From an uncultured bacterium (GTDB lineage: Bacteria; Bacteroidota; Bacteroidia; Bacteroidales; Bacteroidaceae), in contig CAJMPR010000002.1 of the NCBI GenBank assembly GCA_905215345.1, forward strand, positions 1-64,000: a stretch of 64,000 nucleotides of DNA, given 5' to 3'. The translations under genes were made by a program, and so were the position numbers. Below the pieces are notes generated by a model. The model saw only the letters and a list, made by a program, of their open reading frames with translations. It ran no database searches and was not told where the DNA came from. Shown piece after piece: positions 53,347-62,553 of the stretch; within the stretch, counting starts at the first letter, position 1, and each line of letters starts with the position of its first letter.

Positions 53347-54515
53347 TTTTCGTCTTCCTCCCAATCTTCTTCTTCGTATTCGAAGTCTTCAAGATCTTCT
53401 ATATCTTCGTCATCATCGACATATTCATAGCTGAGATCTTCATCTTCGCCCTCTTCCTTCAACTCTTGTTGCAGGTGGCTGACATCTTTAGGGCGGTGTA
53501 CGATGTTCTCGATTTTATTGCTCTCCTTGTTCAGCTCTTCCCAAAGAATATCTTTCAGTACGGAAATACCCATACCGGAAATAGCGGAAATAAACACATG
53601 CGGGATATTTTCCGGTAGTGTCGGCTCTATTTCATCCATTAGTTCCTGATCGAGCATGTCACATTTGGTAATAGCCAGTACACGCTGCTTGTCCAGCATT
53701 TCCGGGTTGAATGTACGCAATTCATTCAGCAATATTTCGTATTCTTTGCGAATATCATCGCTGTCGGCAGGCACCATGAACAATAACAATGAGTTACGTT
53801 CAATATGGCGCAAAAACCGCAAGCCCAAACCTTTACCCGCACTGGCGCCTTCGATAATACCGGGAATATCAGCCATGACGAATGATTTGCCGTCACGATA
53901 GGATACGATACCCAGATTAGGTTCTAACGTAGTAAATGGATAATTCGCAATCTTGGGTTTTGCCGCGGAGACGGCGGCTAACAGGGTGGATTTTCCTGCG
54001 TTGGGAAACCCTACCAAACCGACATCTGCCAATAACTTCAACTCCATGATGACCGTCATTTCCTGCATCGGTTCGCCCGGTTGGGCAAAACGGGGAGCTT
54101 GACGGGTAGCAGTCTTAAAATGCCAGTTGCCCAAGCCGCCTCGTCCGCCTTTCAGCAGAATAACTTCTTGTCCATGCTCGGTGACGTCGCAAATGTATTC
54201 ACCGGTTTCGGCATTATAAACTACTGTTCCACAAGGAACTTCGATAACCTTGTCTTCACCGTCTTTACCAAAACTCCGTCCCTTACTACCCGATTCTCCA
54301 TGTCCGGCCATGATATGACGGTCGTAACGCAAGTGTAGCAATGTCCAGTAATTACGGTTACCGCGCAAGATAACATGACCTCCTCGTCCTCCGTCACCTC
54401 CGTCGGGGCCTCCATTGGGTATGTATTTCTCACGCCGCATGTGCGTGGAGCCTCGTCCGCCCTTTCCGGAGCGGCAATATATTTTTACGTAGTCAACAAA
54501 ATTCGATTCAGCCAT
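53343..54515 (-). CDS. obg: GTPase Obg/CgtA
   Basis: An essential ribosome-assembly GTPase. 390 aa: Gly-rich Obg domain 1-158 (GPDGGDGGRGGHVILRG), G domain with P-loop GFPNAGKS (169-176), switch region NYPFTTLEPNLGIV, DIPGIIEGAS, and TKCDM. The C-terminus is a ~50-residue tail very rich in Asp and Glu rather than a TGS-type domain. It lies 9 bp after adk and overlaps pgeF by 4 bp. Confidence 0.97.
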   Translation of the reverse strand: MAESNFVDYVKIYCRSGKGGRGSTHMRREKYIPNGGPDGGDGGRGGHVILRGNRNYWTLLHLRYDRHIMAGHGESGSKGRSFGKDGEDKVIEVPCGTVVYNAETGEYICDVTEHGQEVILLKGGRGGLGNWHFKTATRQAPRFAQPGEPMQEMTVIMELKLLADVGLVGFPNAGKSTLLAAVSAAKPKIANYPFTTLEPNLGIVSYRDGKSFVMADIPGIIEGASAGKGLGLRFLRHIERNSLLLFMVPADSDDIRKEYEILLNELRTFNPEMLDKQRVLAITKCDMLDQELMDEIEPTLPENIPHVFISAISGMGISVLKDILWEELNKESNKIENIVHRPKDVSHLQQELKEEGEDEDLSYEYVDDDEDIEDLEDFEYEEEDWEEDEK

Positions 54516-54524
54516 ACTCTTTTT

Positions 54525-55097
54525 TTATTTTACTCTATTAATCGCATTGCAAACATCTGCAAAGATTTCATCTAAAATACCGAAACCTTTGATATGTTGG
54601 TATTTGCCGTCTTGCTTGTACCAATCAATCAGCGGAGAAGTTTGAGTGTGATAAACAACGAGACGTTTCTTGATTGTTTCTTCATTGTCATCGGCACGTC
54701 CTGATTCAAGACCGCGTTTAATAAGGCGTTTCATTAATTCTTCTTCAGGTACATCAAGGTCAAGCATCACGCTTACTTCCTGTCCACGTTCAGCCAACAT
54801 TTTCTTTAATGCTTCAGCTTGGGCAATTGTTCTGGGAAAGCCATCGAAAATAACGCCTTTGCTATCTTTGAAACCGTCTAATGTACTTGCCAGAATATCA
54901 ATCATTAATTCGTCAGGGATTAATTGACCTTGGTCGATGTAGCCTTTGGCAGTTTTACCTAATTCTGTACCGTTCTTAATTTCAGCACGTAATACATCAC
55001 CGGTAGAGATGTGGTTTATGCCATATTGCTTTACAATCAAATCACTTTGTGTTCCCTTACCTGAACCGGGAGCACCGAAAATTACAATGTTCAACAT
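54525..55097 (-). CDS. adk: adenylate kinase
   Basis: Interconverts ATP+AMP and 2 ADP. 190 aa, the short form without an extended LID domain. P-loop GAPGSGKGTQS (8-18), AMP-binding STGDVLRAEIKNGTELG, and FDGFPRTIAQAEAL are present. LID residues lack the four Cys of zinc types. It lies 34 bp after hpt and 9 bp before obg. Confidence 0.97.
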   Translation of the reverse strand: MLNIVIFGAPGSGKGTQSDLIVKQYGINHISTGDVLRAEIKNGTELGKTAKGYIDQGQLIPDELMIDILASTLDGFKDSKGVIFDGFPRTIAQAEALKKMLAERGQEVSVMLDLDVPEEELMKRLIKRGLESGRADDNEETIKKRLVVYHTQTSPLIDWYKQDGKYQHIKGFGILDEIFADVCNAINRVK

Positions 55098-55131
55098 TTT
55101 GTTTAGTTATTATTTAAATGATTTACTATAA

Positions 55132-55668
55132 TTATTCTACTACTGTATAGATGTCGGGATAATTACGGCCGAAACCGTCATAATCCAGTCCGTAACCCAC
55201 GATGAAGTCGTTTGGAATACTCATGGCGACGTAATCGATATCCAGTTTTACTTTCAACTTTTCCGGTTTCAACAGGAGGGAAGCAATGCGAATTTCCTTT
55301 GGATTGCGTGTACCGAGTGTTTCGAGCAAACGTTGCATGGTAAATCCGGTATCCACAATGTCTTCTACAATCACAACGGTGCGGCCGGTAAGGTCCTCAT
55401 TGATACCAATTACTTCTTTGATAACTCCCGTAGAGGAAACACCCTGATAAGATGCCAACTTGATAAATGAAATTTCGCAAGGTATTGTTATACGTTTCAT
55501 TAAATCGGCGGTAAACATGAACGAACCATTTAGTACGCTGAGGAACAATGGATTCTTTCCTGCCAAATCGCGGTTGATTTCATTTGCTACACGGGTTACC
55601 TCTTTCAAAATGTCCTGTTCTTTGATAGAGACAGTGAACATTTTATCTTTTATCTGTATAGTGTCCAT
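55132..55668 (-). CDS. hpt: hypoxanthine phosphoribosyltransferase
   Basis: Purine salvage: hypoxanthine or guanine plus PRPP to IMP or GMP. 178 aa with the PRPP-binding loop VVIVEDIVDTGFTM and the base-recognition end FIVGYGLDYDGFGRNYPDI. It is first gene of hpt-adk-obg-pgeF. A -7 element (TATTTTTG on the minus strand at 55701-55694) lies 25 bp upstream of the start codon. Confidence 0.95.
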   Translation of the reverse strand: MDTIQIKDKMFTVSIKEQDILKEVTRVANEINRDLAGKNPLFLSVLNGSFMFTADLMKRITIPCEISFIKLASYQGVSSTGVIKEVIGINEDLTGRTVVIVEDIVDTGFTMQRLLETLGTRNPKEIRIASLLLKPEKLKVKLDIDYVAMSIPNDFIVGYGLDYDGFGRNYPDIYTVVE

Positions 55669-55693
55669 AGATGGAAATTTTAGAAAGTTGTCG

Positions 55694-55701
55694 CAAAAAT
55701 A
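55694..55701 (-). promoter_or_regulatory. -7 element for hpt-adk-obg
   Basis: TATTTTTG on the minus strand, 25 bp before the hpt start, in the 39-bp gap after the POT transporter gene. No -33 element was recognised within the upstream coding sequence. Confidence 0.5.
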
Positions 55702-55707
55702 CGATTT

Positions 55708-57246
55708 TTATTCCACTCCATGCATCATCTTCTGCAATTTCTTTGAAAGCAGGAAGAGGATTAGTGACGCCACAGCGGACATAACAACGAATACCATGAA
55801 GAAGTCGTACATGTTCTCAATACGGAAACCGAGCAATGTTTTTACTTTTCCAGGTTCGGGATACAAGCCACTCAACGTACCTGCAAATTTGTTGGCAGTG
55901 GCCATTGAAAGATACCAGATGCCCATCATTAAGGAAGCAAAGCGGATAGGGGTGAGTTTGCTTACCATAGACAACCCGATGGGGGAGAGGACTATTTCGC
56001 CCATGGTGTGGATAAAGTAAAGTCCCGTTAGCCAAATGAGGCTTACTTTGATGCCGGGTTGAACATCTTTCACTCCGAAGCAGATTACCAGATACCCCAA
56101 AGATAGTAGTAGCAAGCCGATAGCCTGCTTAGTAGGCGAAGCCGGTTCTAATCCCCGTTTGCCTAATGCGCCCCATACACCGGGCATGATGGCTGCAAGT
56201 ATCACCACAAAGAACGGATTGAAAGATTGTATCCAGGAGGCAGGCATTTCCCATCCTAAGATGACGCGGTCGGTCTGTTCCGAAGCGAAGAGTGTTAATG
56301 AAGCGCCGGCTTGCTCGTAGGCTGACCAAAAGAAGATAACAAAAAAGGCGATGATGTAGATTACAAAGATACGACTACGTTCGATTTTGGTGAGTGAACC
56401 TTCCAGTAGAATGCTGACGGGAAACAGGATACAGGCTGTGAAAATGCCGATACTAATCCAGTCGTTGCCGAAACACCAGTAGAAGAAAATGATAAGTGTA
56501 ATGGAGAACAAGCTGAGAATCAGGAAACTGCGCTTTTTCTTACTACTGTCGATTGCTGTTTGTTGGCTGCTCTTGGCAGCTTGCGGCTGTTTTAACCTGG
56601 CATCGGGGATGATGCCGAGTTGCTGCCCTTCCGGACCGATGAGGTATTTGTTCTTTTGCGTTTCAAATAAGATAACTGTAAGGACAGTGACAATGGCTGC
56701 TATTAGAAATCCCCATTTAAAGTCGTGCGGGTCCCCCGTCTCTCCGAAATAACCGCAAACCAGCGGAGCCAGGAATGAACCTACATTTACACCCATATAA
56801 AAGATAGTATAGGCGGAATCCAACCGCCGGTCGCCGGGTTCGTAGAGTTGTCCTACAAGAGAGGTTACGGTTGGTTTAAAACATCCGTTCCCTAAAATAA
56901 GAAAAGTAAGTCCACCGTACATCAGCCAGTGTGACAGCTGAACGGCGTCGAGCATAGAAGCGCTGGCAAACATCAGAAATTGACCTACAGCCATCATCAT
57001 CGCTCCCCAGAATACGGAGCGGCGGATACCCCAATACTTGTCCGCTATATAGCCACCGATAAGCGGTGTCAGATAGACCAGTCCGGTATAACTGCCGTAG
57101 ATAGAGGCGGCATGTTCCTTATCGAACAGCAATGCTTGTGTTAGGAACAAGATAAAAATTGCACGCATGCCATAGTAGCTGAAACGTTCTGCCGTGCTGG
57201 TTGCAAAGATGAAGTAAAGACCTTTCGGGTGTTTGGATGTACTCAT
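55708..57246 (-). CDS. POT/PTR-family proton-coupled peptide transporter
   Basis: 512 aa from ATG 57246 (MSTSKHPKG), with about 14 membrane segments. Family blocks are ERFSYYGMRAIFILFL, GGYIADKYWGIRRSVFWGAMMMAVGQ, FYMGVNVGSFLAPLVCGYFGE and GEIVLSPIGLSMVSKLTP. It probably imports di- and tripeptides driven by protons. The canonical ExxER motif on helix 1 reads STAER: the first Glu, which normally takes part in proton coupling, is Ser. The upstream region has TAATTTTG (minus, 57299-57292) as -7. Confidence 0.93.
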   Translation of the reverse strand: MSTSKHPKGLYFIFATSTAERFSYYGMRAIFILFLTQALLFDKEHAASIYGSYTGLVYLTPLIGGYIADKYWGIRRSVFWGAMMMAVGQFLMFASASMLDAVQLSHWLMYGGLTFLILGNGCFKPTVTSLVGQLYEPGDRRLDSAYTIFYMGVNVGSFLAPLVCGYFGETGDPHDFKWGFLIAAIVTVLTVILFETQKNKYLIGPEGQQLGIIPDARLKQPQAAKSSQQTAIDSSKKKRSFLILSLFSITLIIFFYWCFGNDWISIGIFTACILFPVSILLEGSLTKIERSRIFVIYIIAFFVIFFWSAYEQAGASLTLFASEQTDRVILGWEMPASWIQSFNPFFVVILAAIMPGVWGALGKRGLEPASPTKQAIGLLLLSLGYLVICFGVKDVQPGIKVSLIWLTGLYFIHTMGEIVLSPIGLSMVSKLTPIRFASLMMGIWYLSMATANKFAGTLSGLYPEPGKVKTLLGFRIENMYDFFMVFVVMSAVASLILFLLSKKLQKMMHGVE

Positions 57247-57291
57247 TGAAACAGTTTTTATTGTCTTGGGTTTCTTTTTATGTTGAAGCTG

Positions 57292-57299
57292 CAAAATTA
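57292..57299 (-). promoter_or_regulatory. -7 element for the POT transporter
   Basis: TAATTTTG on the minus strand, 45 bp before the start codon at 57246. It is part of a 275-bp divergent intergenic region. Confidence 0.45.
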
Positions 57300-57385
57300 A
57301 TTATTCTTTGGGAGACAGCCTTGCTTTTTCTGCTCTTTATATTTGCTCGGTCAAGTTGTACGAATTGAAAAACACCTGCCGATAT

Positions 57386-57498
57386 TATATTTGTGTTATA
57401 TAAATATTACATTAATGCTACATAATAAAGTGCCCTGATAATTAAATACATAATTAATAGATATTCATTTTTTCAGTAGTGGCTCTGTTCTACTTTTG
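57386..57498 (+). promoter_or_regulatory. -7 elements upstream of the DUF5690 gene
   Basis: Two matches to TAnnTTTG: TATATTTG at 57386-57393 and TACTTTTG at 57491-57498, the latter 23 bp before the start codon. The second is the more likely promoter. -33 elements are weak for both. Confidence 0.45.
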
Positions 57499-57521
57499 CT
57501 TCCGAAATCAAAGAGAACAAA

Positions 57522-58877
57522 ATGAAAACAGTTGCCAATATTAGAGCGAAATTACTTTTAAATAAGAAGATGTCCGACTTTGTATTTATCCTTTGGGCGG
57601 GAAGTGCGGCACTTCTTTCTTATTCTTTGGTATATGCTTTACGCAAGCCTTTCACGGCAGCTACCTTCGATGGACTGGAGGTTTTTGGGCTGGATTATAA
57701 AGTAATGACTACTATTATTCAGATTTTGGGTTATCTTATTGCTAAGTTTGTCGGAATCAAGCTAATCTCCGAGTTGAAGAAAGAGCATAAAATGAAGTTT
57801 ATCCTGGTTTCTATTCTCGTGGCTGAATTGTCTCTTGTTCTGTTTGGTTTACTGCCTACTCCTTATAATATATTCGCGATGTTTTTTAATGGCTTGTCTT
57901 TGGGATGTATGTGGGGGGTAATATTCAGCTTTATTGAAGGAAGGCGTACTACTGATATTCTTGCAAGCCTGTTGGGAATCAGTATTGTAATCAGTTCGGG
58001 AGTGGCAAAATCCGTCGGACTGTTCGTAATGGATACATTGCATATCGGAGAATTCTGGATGCCTGCCTTTATTGGTGCTTTTGCATTACCTCTACTGGCA
58101 TTGCTGGGATATATCCTGAACCGATTGCCACAACCTACTTCACAAGATATTGCAGCTAAGAGCCAGCGTGTTACACTGAACGGTAAACAGCGCAAGGAAC
58201 TATTTATGAACTTCTTACCCGTATTGATTTTGCTGTTTGTCGCCAATTTGATGTTAGTAATCCTCCGTGATATAAAAGAAGATTTCCTGGTGAAGATAAT
58301 CGACATGAGCGAACACTCCTCCTGGCTTTTTGCACAAGTAGACAGTATTGTTACCCTTATCATACTGGCACTTTTCGGTATGATGGTCTTTGTAAAAAGT
58401 AATATAAAGGTATTGGTTATCCTGCTGAGTATGGTAGTGGCAGGAACGGCCACCATGAGTTTTGTTTCTTTAAATTATAACATCCTACAACTTGATACCA
58501 TTACTTGGCTGTTTATTCAGAGTTTAAGCCTTTACATTGCTTATTTGTGTTTCCAAAGTATCTTCTTCGACCGCTTTATAGCTTGTTTTAAAATCAAAGG
58601 AAACGTAGGCTTCTTCATTGTCACCATTGATTTCATCGGATATACAGGTACAGTACTTGTGCTGATGGTCAAGGAGTTTTTCAATACGGATATCAACTGG
58701 CTGGACTTTTACAACCAGATGTCGGGATATGTTGGTATCATTTGTTCCATCGCATTTACTTGCTCTATTATCTATCTGGTACAACGTCATAACAGGGAGA
58801 CGCTTTTGCAAAACGGAGTGGTGGAAGTGGAAGAACCCGAAGTATTACAATCTGCTTTCTCTACCGTACCTAAATAG
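57522..58877 (+). CDS. DUF5690-family, MFS-like membrane protein
   Basis: A 451-aa protein with about twelve hydrophobic helices and the start-of-fold pattern of major-facilitator transporters (YALRKPFTAATFDG in the first loop). The central loop is charged (SQDIAAKSQRVTLNGKQRKELF). It matches the layout of DUF5690 proteins, whose substrate is not known. A porin gene follows 10 bp downstream, so inner and outer membrane steps for the same compound are likely encoded together. Confidence 0.8.
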   Translation: MKTVANIRAKLLLNKKMSDFVFILWAGSAALLSYSLVYALRKPFTAATFDGLEVFGLDYKVMTTIIQILGYLIAKFVGIKLISELKKEHKMKFILVSILVAELSLVLFGLLPTPYNIFAMFFNGLSLGCMWGVIFSFIEGRRTTDILASLLGISIVISSGVAKSVGLFVMDTLHIGEFWMPAFIGAFALPLLALLGYILNRLPQPTSQDIAAKSQRVTLNGKQRKELFMNFLPVLILLFVANLMLVILRDIKEDFLVKIIDMSEHSSWLFAQVDSIVTLIILALFGMMVFVKSNIKVLVILLSMVVAGTATMSFVSLNYNILQLDTITWLFIQSLSLYIAYLCFQSIFFDRFIACFKIKGNVGFFIVTIDFIGYTGTVLVLMVKEFFNTDINWLDFYNQMSGYVGIICSIAFTCSIIYLVQRHNRETLLQNGVVEVEEPEVLQSAFSTVPK

Positions 58878-58887
58878 CTCCTTATAG

Positions 58888-60033
58888 ATGAAGTATCTTT
58901 CTAAGTCCTTCTTGTGTATGTCGGCAGTTCTTGTATGTATGAATGCCGCAGCACAAGAACCCCTTTCTGATAAACCGGAATGTAAACTTACCGGACGTAT
59001 GTTGATGGATGGTGGCATATTTCTGGAAAACGATAACCATTTTGGCAATGGAACAGAATTCAATGATTTGCGGGTAGGTGTGAAAGCGTCTTACCGGCAA
59101 TGGGATATGAAAGTTGAAATAGGTTATACGGGTAACAAAGTTTCCATTAAGGATGCTTTTGCAACTTATACTTCCGGCAATCATATCATTCAGGTAGGGC
59201 AATTTTATGAGCCGTTTACCATGGATATGCTTTGCAGTACGTTCGAACTTCGTTTTCATCAGTCACCCGGTGCGGTACTGGCAATGACCAACAGTCGCCG
59301 TCTGGGAGTGGCTCATACCTATAATACACAACATTATTATGCTTGCGGCGGCTTTTTTACCGACAATGATATCAATAATCTAAAGAATACTTCGCAAGGT
59401 TATGCCATAGACGTACGTTTGGTCTATCGTCCTGTGAACGGAGCGGGGAAATTGCTTCATTTGGGGGTAGCCGCTGTCTATCGTACTCCTGATAGTGCAT
59501 TGCCGGATGATGACAACATAAACACTTTTATTTATAAATCTCCCGGTGTGAGTACAATTGATAACCGCAACCAGATTTATGCAGAGGTAAGCAATGCCCG
59601 TTATCAGTTTAAGTTAGGAACCGAACTTCTTATTTATTACCGGAAATTCTTTTTGCAGAGTGAATATATTCGCACACAGGTAAGAAGGCAAGAAGGATTG
59701 ACCGCTTACACAGGACAAGGAGGTTATGTACAATGTTCGTGGCTGTTGATAGGTGATGAGTATGCTTATGATGCTTCTCTTGCATGTCCTGCCCGTCCCG
59801 TGGGGCGTGCGTTGGAACTCTGCGGACGCTTTAATACGGTTGATATGAACGACCGGAAAGCGGATATCCGGGGTGGAGCGCAAAAAGACATTTCTTTAGG
59901 CTTGAACTATTATATAAACAAGTACATTGGCGTCAAGGTAAATTATAGCTATGTTATGCCCGGAAGTCACATAAAGGAAATCAGTGATAAAAACTTCGGA
60001 GTACTCCAGGCGAGGTTCCAGTTTATTTTATAA
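58888..60033 (+). CDS. porin, OprO/OprP family
   Basis: 381 aa: signal peptide ending NAAAQ, then a 16- or 18-strand-type barrel with OprP-like blocks KLTGRMLMDGGIFL, NDLRVGVKASYRQWDMKVEIGYTGNKVSIKDAFATY, and IQVGQFYEPFTMDML, ending FQFIL. The family is named for phosphate or pyrophosphate selectivity. The basic ladder that gives selectivity cannot be judged by eye. It follows the DUF5690 gene by 10 bp. Confidence 0.87.
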   Translation: MKYLSKSFLCMSAVLVCMNAAAQEPLSDKPECKLTGRMLMDGGIFLENDNHFGNGTEFNDLRVGVKASYRQWDMKVEIGYTGNKVSIKDAFATYTSGNHIIQVGQFYEPFTMDMLCSTFELRFHQSPGAVLAMTNSRRLGVAHTYNTQHYYACGGFFTDNDINNLKNTSQGYAIDVRLVYRPVNGAGKLLHLGVAAVYRTPDSALPDDDNINTFIYKSPGVSTIDNRNQIYAEVSNARYQFKLGTELLIYYRKFFLQSEYIRTQVRRQEGLTAYTGQGGYVQCSWLLIGDEYAYDASLACPARPVGRALELCGRFNTVDMNDRKADIRGGAQKDISLGLNYYINKYIGVKVNYSYVMPGSHIKEISDKNFGVLQARFQFIL

Positions 60034-60095
60034 AATCCGGTCGGTCGGGAAATTATTTATCGATGCGTAGCGGGAGGGTACATTGAGTTTTTTTG

Positions 60096-60103
60096 TACCT
60101 TTG
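60096..60103 (+). promoter_or_regulatory. -7 element for the NAD(P)HX repair gene
   Basis: TACCTTTG, a full consensus match, 26 bp before the start at 60130. The -33 is not evident. Confidence 0.5.
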
Positions 60104-60129
60104 CTCTTAACTTTAATGGATAAGCTACG

Positions 60130-61650
60130 ATGATGAAAATATTTCCTACAACGAAAATCAAAGAACTGGATACCTACACCATAGAGAATGAGCCGATTGC
60201 ATCTGTTGATTTAATGGAACGCGCCTCGCAGGCATTGGCGAAAGCTATCTCCGGACGTTGGGATACGGGAACTCCGTTTACGGTATTTGCCGGACCCGGC
60301 AATAACGGTGGGGATGCATTGGCTGTTTCACGCCTGTTGGCAGAACAGGGGTATCGAGTGGAAGTTTATCTTTTCAACACAAAAGGAACATTGTCACCGG
60401 ATTGTGAGGTGAATAAGGAACGGTTATCCGGAGTACCGGGTGTCGATTTTCATGAAGTAACTTCGCAATTCGTACCGCCAGCATTGACGGCGGAACATGT
60501 GGTTATCGACGGGTTGTTCGGAAGCGGACTTAATAAAGCGTTGGGTGGTGGCTTTGCCGCAGTAGTAAAGTACATTAATGCATCCCCGGCCAAGGTGGTT
60601 GCTATCGATATCCCCTCCGGATTGATGGGGGAAGATAATACTTATAATATACAGACTAATATTATCCGTGCCGATTTAACCTTAAGTTTGCAGTTGCCGA
60701 AGCTGGCATTTCTTTTTGCCGAGAACGAACCTTTCGTCGGTGAATGGGAACTACTGGATATCGGATTAAGTGAAGAGGCTATTGAGGAGACTGAAACAGA
60801 TTTCTATTTGTTGGAGAACGAGGATATGCCTTATTTGCTGAAGCCTCGGAATAAGTATGCACATAAAGGCGATTTCGGGCGTGCATTATTAATTGCCGGT
60901 TCCCAGGGAATGGCGGGTGCTTCGATACTTGCCGCCCGTGCTTGTTTGCGTTCCGGTGTGGGATTACTGACAATACATGTACCTTTCTGTAATAATACGA
61001 TTGTGCAGTCTTCGGTGCCCGAGGCTATGACAGAATTGGATATCAACGATACCTGTTTCGCTTCTTCTACAGATACGGATGAATACCAGGCGGTGGGAAT
61101 AGGTCCCGGATTAGGAAAATCGGCGGAAACGGAAACAGCTTTGCTGGAACAGATCGGTCATTGTCAGACTCCGATGGTAGTAGATGCCGATGCCCTGAAT
61201 CTTTTGGGAGAACACCGCAGTTATATCGGACGTTTACCCCAAGGAAGTATTCTTACACCGCATCCTAAGGAACTGGAACGATTGGTTGGAAAATGCCAGA
61301 ATTCGTATGAACGTTTAATGAAAGCCCGTGAGTTGGCAAAGAGTGCTGGAGTCCATATCATATTGAAAGGGGCGTATTCTGCTATTATCGCTCCTTCGGG
61401 AAAGTGTTGGTTTAATATCACGGGTAATCCCGGGATGGCTACAGGCGGCAGTGGTGACGTGCTGACGGGAATTGTATTAGCCTTGATGGCACAAGGGTAT
61501 GATACGGAAACAACTGCCTTGCTGGCTACTTATGTGCATGGCCTCGCAGGAGATATCGCTTGTAAGAAACAAGGGATGACAGGTATGACGTCCGGAGATA
61601 TTGTAACTTGGCTGCCGATGGCGTGGAAGATGATGGGGGAAAGTTATTAG
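60130..61650 (+). CDS. nnr: bifunctional NAD(P)HX epimerase/dehydratase
   Basis: Repairs hydrated NADH and NADPH. 506 aa: the YjeF N-terminal epimerase domain (about 1-215; GPGNNGGDALAVSRLL, VIDGLFGSGLNKAL, AIDIPSGLMGED) fused to the ADP-dependent dehydratase domain (about 230-500; HKGDFGRALLIAGSQGMAGASILAARACLRSGVGLLTI, VVDADALNLLG, GNPGMATGGSGDVLTGIVLALMAQG). The fusion is the usual bacterial arrangement. Single-gene unit with its own -7. Confidence 0.96.
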   Translation: MMKIFPTTKIKELDTYTIENEPIASVDLMERASQALAKAISGRWDTGTPFTVFAGPGNNGGDALAVSRLLAEQGYRVEVYLFNTKGTLSPDCEVNKERLSGVPGVDFHEVTSQFVPPALTAEHVVIDGLFGSGLNKALGGGFAAVVKYINASPAKVVAIDIPSGLMGEDNTYNIQTNIIRADLTLSLQLPKLAFLFAENEPFVGEWELLDIGLSEEAIEETETDFYLLENEDMPYLLKPRNKYAHKGDFGRALLIAGSQGMAGASILAARACLRSGVGLLTIHVPFCNNTIVQSSVPEAMTELDINDTCFASSTDTDEYQAVGIGPGLGKSAETETALLEQIGHCQTPMVVDADALNLLGEHRSYIGRLPQGSILTPHPKELERLVGKCQNSYERLMKARELAKSAGVHIILKGAYSAIIAPSGKCWFNITGNPGMATGGSGDVLTGIVLALMAQGYDTETTALLATYVHGLAGDIACKKQGMTGMTSGDIVTWLPMAWKMMGESY

Positions 61651-61654
61651 TTAT

Positions 61655-61712
61655 TGGTGATTAGTGGGCTGCGCAATTATGCCGCATGGCTAATCACTAA
61701 TCACTAATCACC
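61655..61712. repeat. inverted repeat between convergent genes, GTGATTAGTG type
   Basis: GGTGATTAGTG after the nnr stop pairs with CACTAATCACC before the 3' end of the minus-strand lipoprotein gene, with TAATCACTAATCAC repeated on the right side. It probably works as a bidirectional terminator. The word GTGATTAGTG recurs at 63301-63326. Confidence 0.6.
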
Positions 61713-62400
61713 TCCCTTTCCTTGCCGTAATATGAAAGCATCCTTGTTTTAATTCATACTTTACGTAGCACTTGTCTTTTTGTTTCAGGTCGCGTAATAC
61801 TTCAGAGAGCACCAGTTTCAATGTGTCCGAATTAACATCCTGCAACGGACGTCCATCTTCATCTTCCACTTTCTGGAATCGCTTCCAGCTTACATCAAAT
61901 GTGGTACCGTAGAAATGGGCGGAGTTTTCGGAAGCATTTCCGTTACGGCGGCGCAAGCGTTTTACATCATCTTTGGTGCGGAGAACGGAGGTTATCACCA
62001 CTTTATTCGGGTTTAATCCTTTGGCTGATAATGAATCGAGAAAATTATAACCGATGGTATCCAGTAAGGTGGCGGCATCCGGGACCAGATAGGGGATGGA
62101 GTGCGTCAGCGAGTCAACGACATAAAGGTCATTGGTAACGATGTGTTGTAATTCTCCTTTCATGGCTTCTGCTTCTTCCCGCGATGTAAGCGGACGGACA
62201 CCGATGGCTTGCGCTATGTTCAGATGCTTTTCGTTCAAATCGCCAAAGGAACGCTTGTAGCTGATAACTCCACGAATATTACGCGGTTCGTTCAGTTTGA
62301 GTGACATATCTTTCTTTTTACATCCGGCAAAGCTGAAAGTCAGTGCCATGCCTGTTAATAAAAGGAGAATGAAAATGCGGCTGTTATTGTATATCTTCAT
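61708..62400 (-). CDS. DUF5715-type lipoprotein with M15-like peptidase motif
   Basis: 230 aa from ATG 62400 (MKIYNNSRIF). Lipobox FAGC with Cys27. The C-terminal half carries SAHFYGTTFDVSW (Ser161, His163, Asp170), matching the SxHxxGxxxD zinc motif of M15/VanY D-Ala-D-Ala carboxypeptidases, and GCFHIT near the end (His223) for the third ligand. TSVLRTKDD fits the conserved substrate-side Arg. Peptidoglycan carboxypeptidase activity is therefore a reasonable prediction for a family otherwise listed as of unknown function. Upstream sequence contains a single AATCTGTGG repeat arm. Confidence 0.78.
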   Translation of the reverse strand: MKIYNNSRIFILLLLTGMALTFSFAGCKKKDMSLKLNEPRNIRGVISYKRSFGDLNEKHLNIAQAIGVRPLTSREEAEAMKGELQHIVTNDLYVVDSLTHSIPYLVPDAATLLDTIGYNFLDSLSAKGLNPNKVVITSVLRTKDDVKRLRRRNGNASENSAHFYGTTFDVSWKRFQKVEDEDGRPLQDVNSDTLKLVLSEVLRDLKQKDKCYVKYELKQGCFHITARKGR

Positions 62401-62499
62401 TTTATCTATGTAATCTGTGGTAAAACGTATGCAAAGATAGCCCAATCTCTCAAACAATGGGAATGGATAATCGTTTTTTTGATGTCTTTTGGCTCTAAA

Positions 62500-62531
62500 T
62501 TTGCTTCTGTTTCGGGTTTACACTACCTTTG
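62500..62531 (+). promoter_or_regulatory. promoter of truA
   Basis: -33 TTTG (62500-62503) and -7 TACCTTTG (62524-62531) with 20-nt spacing, a textbook Bacteroides promoter, 22 bp before the GTG start. Confidence 0.72.
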
Positions 62532-62553
62532 CGCTGAAAAATAAAGAGAAAGC

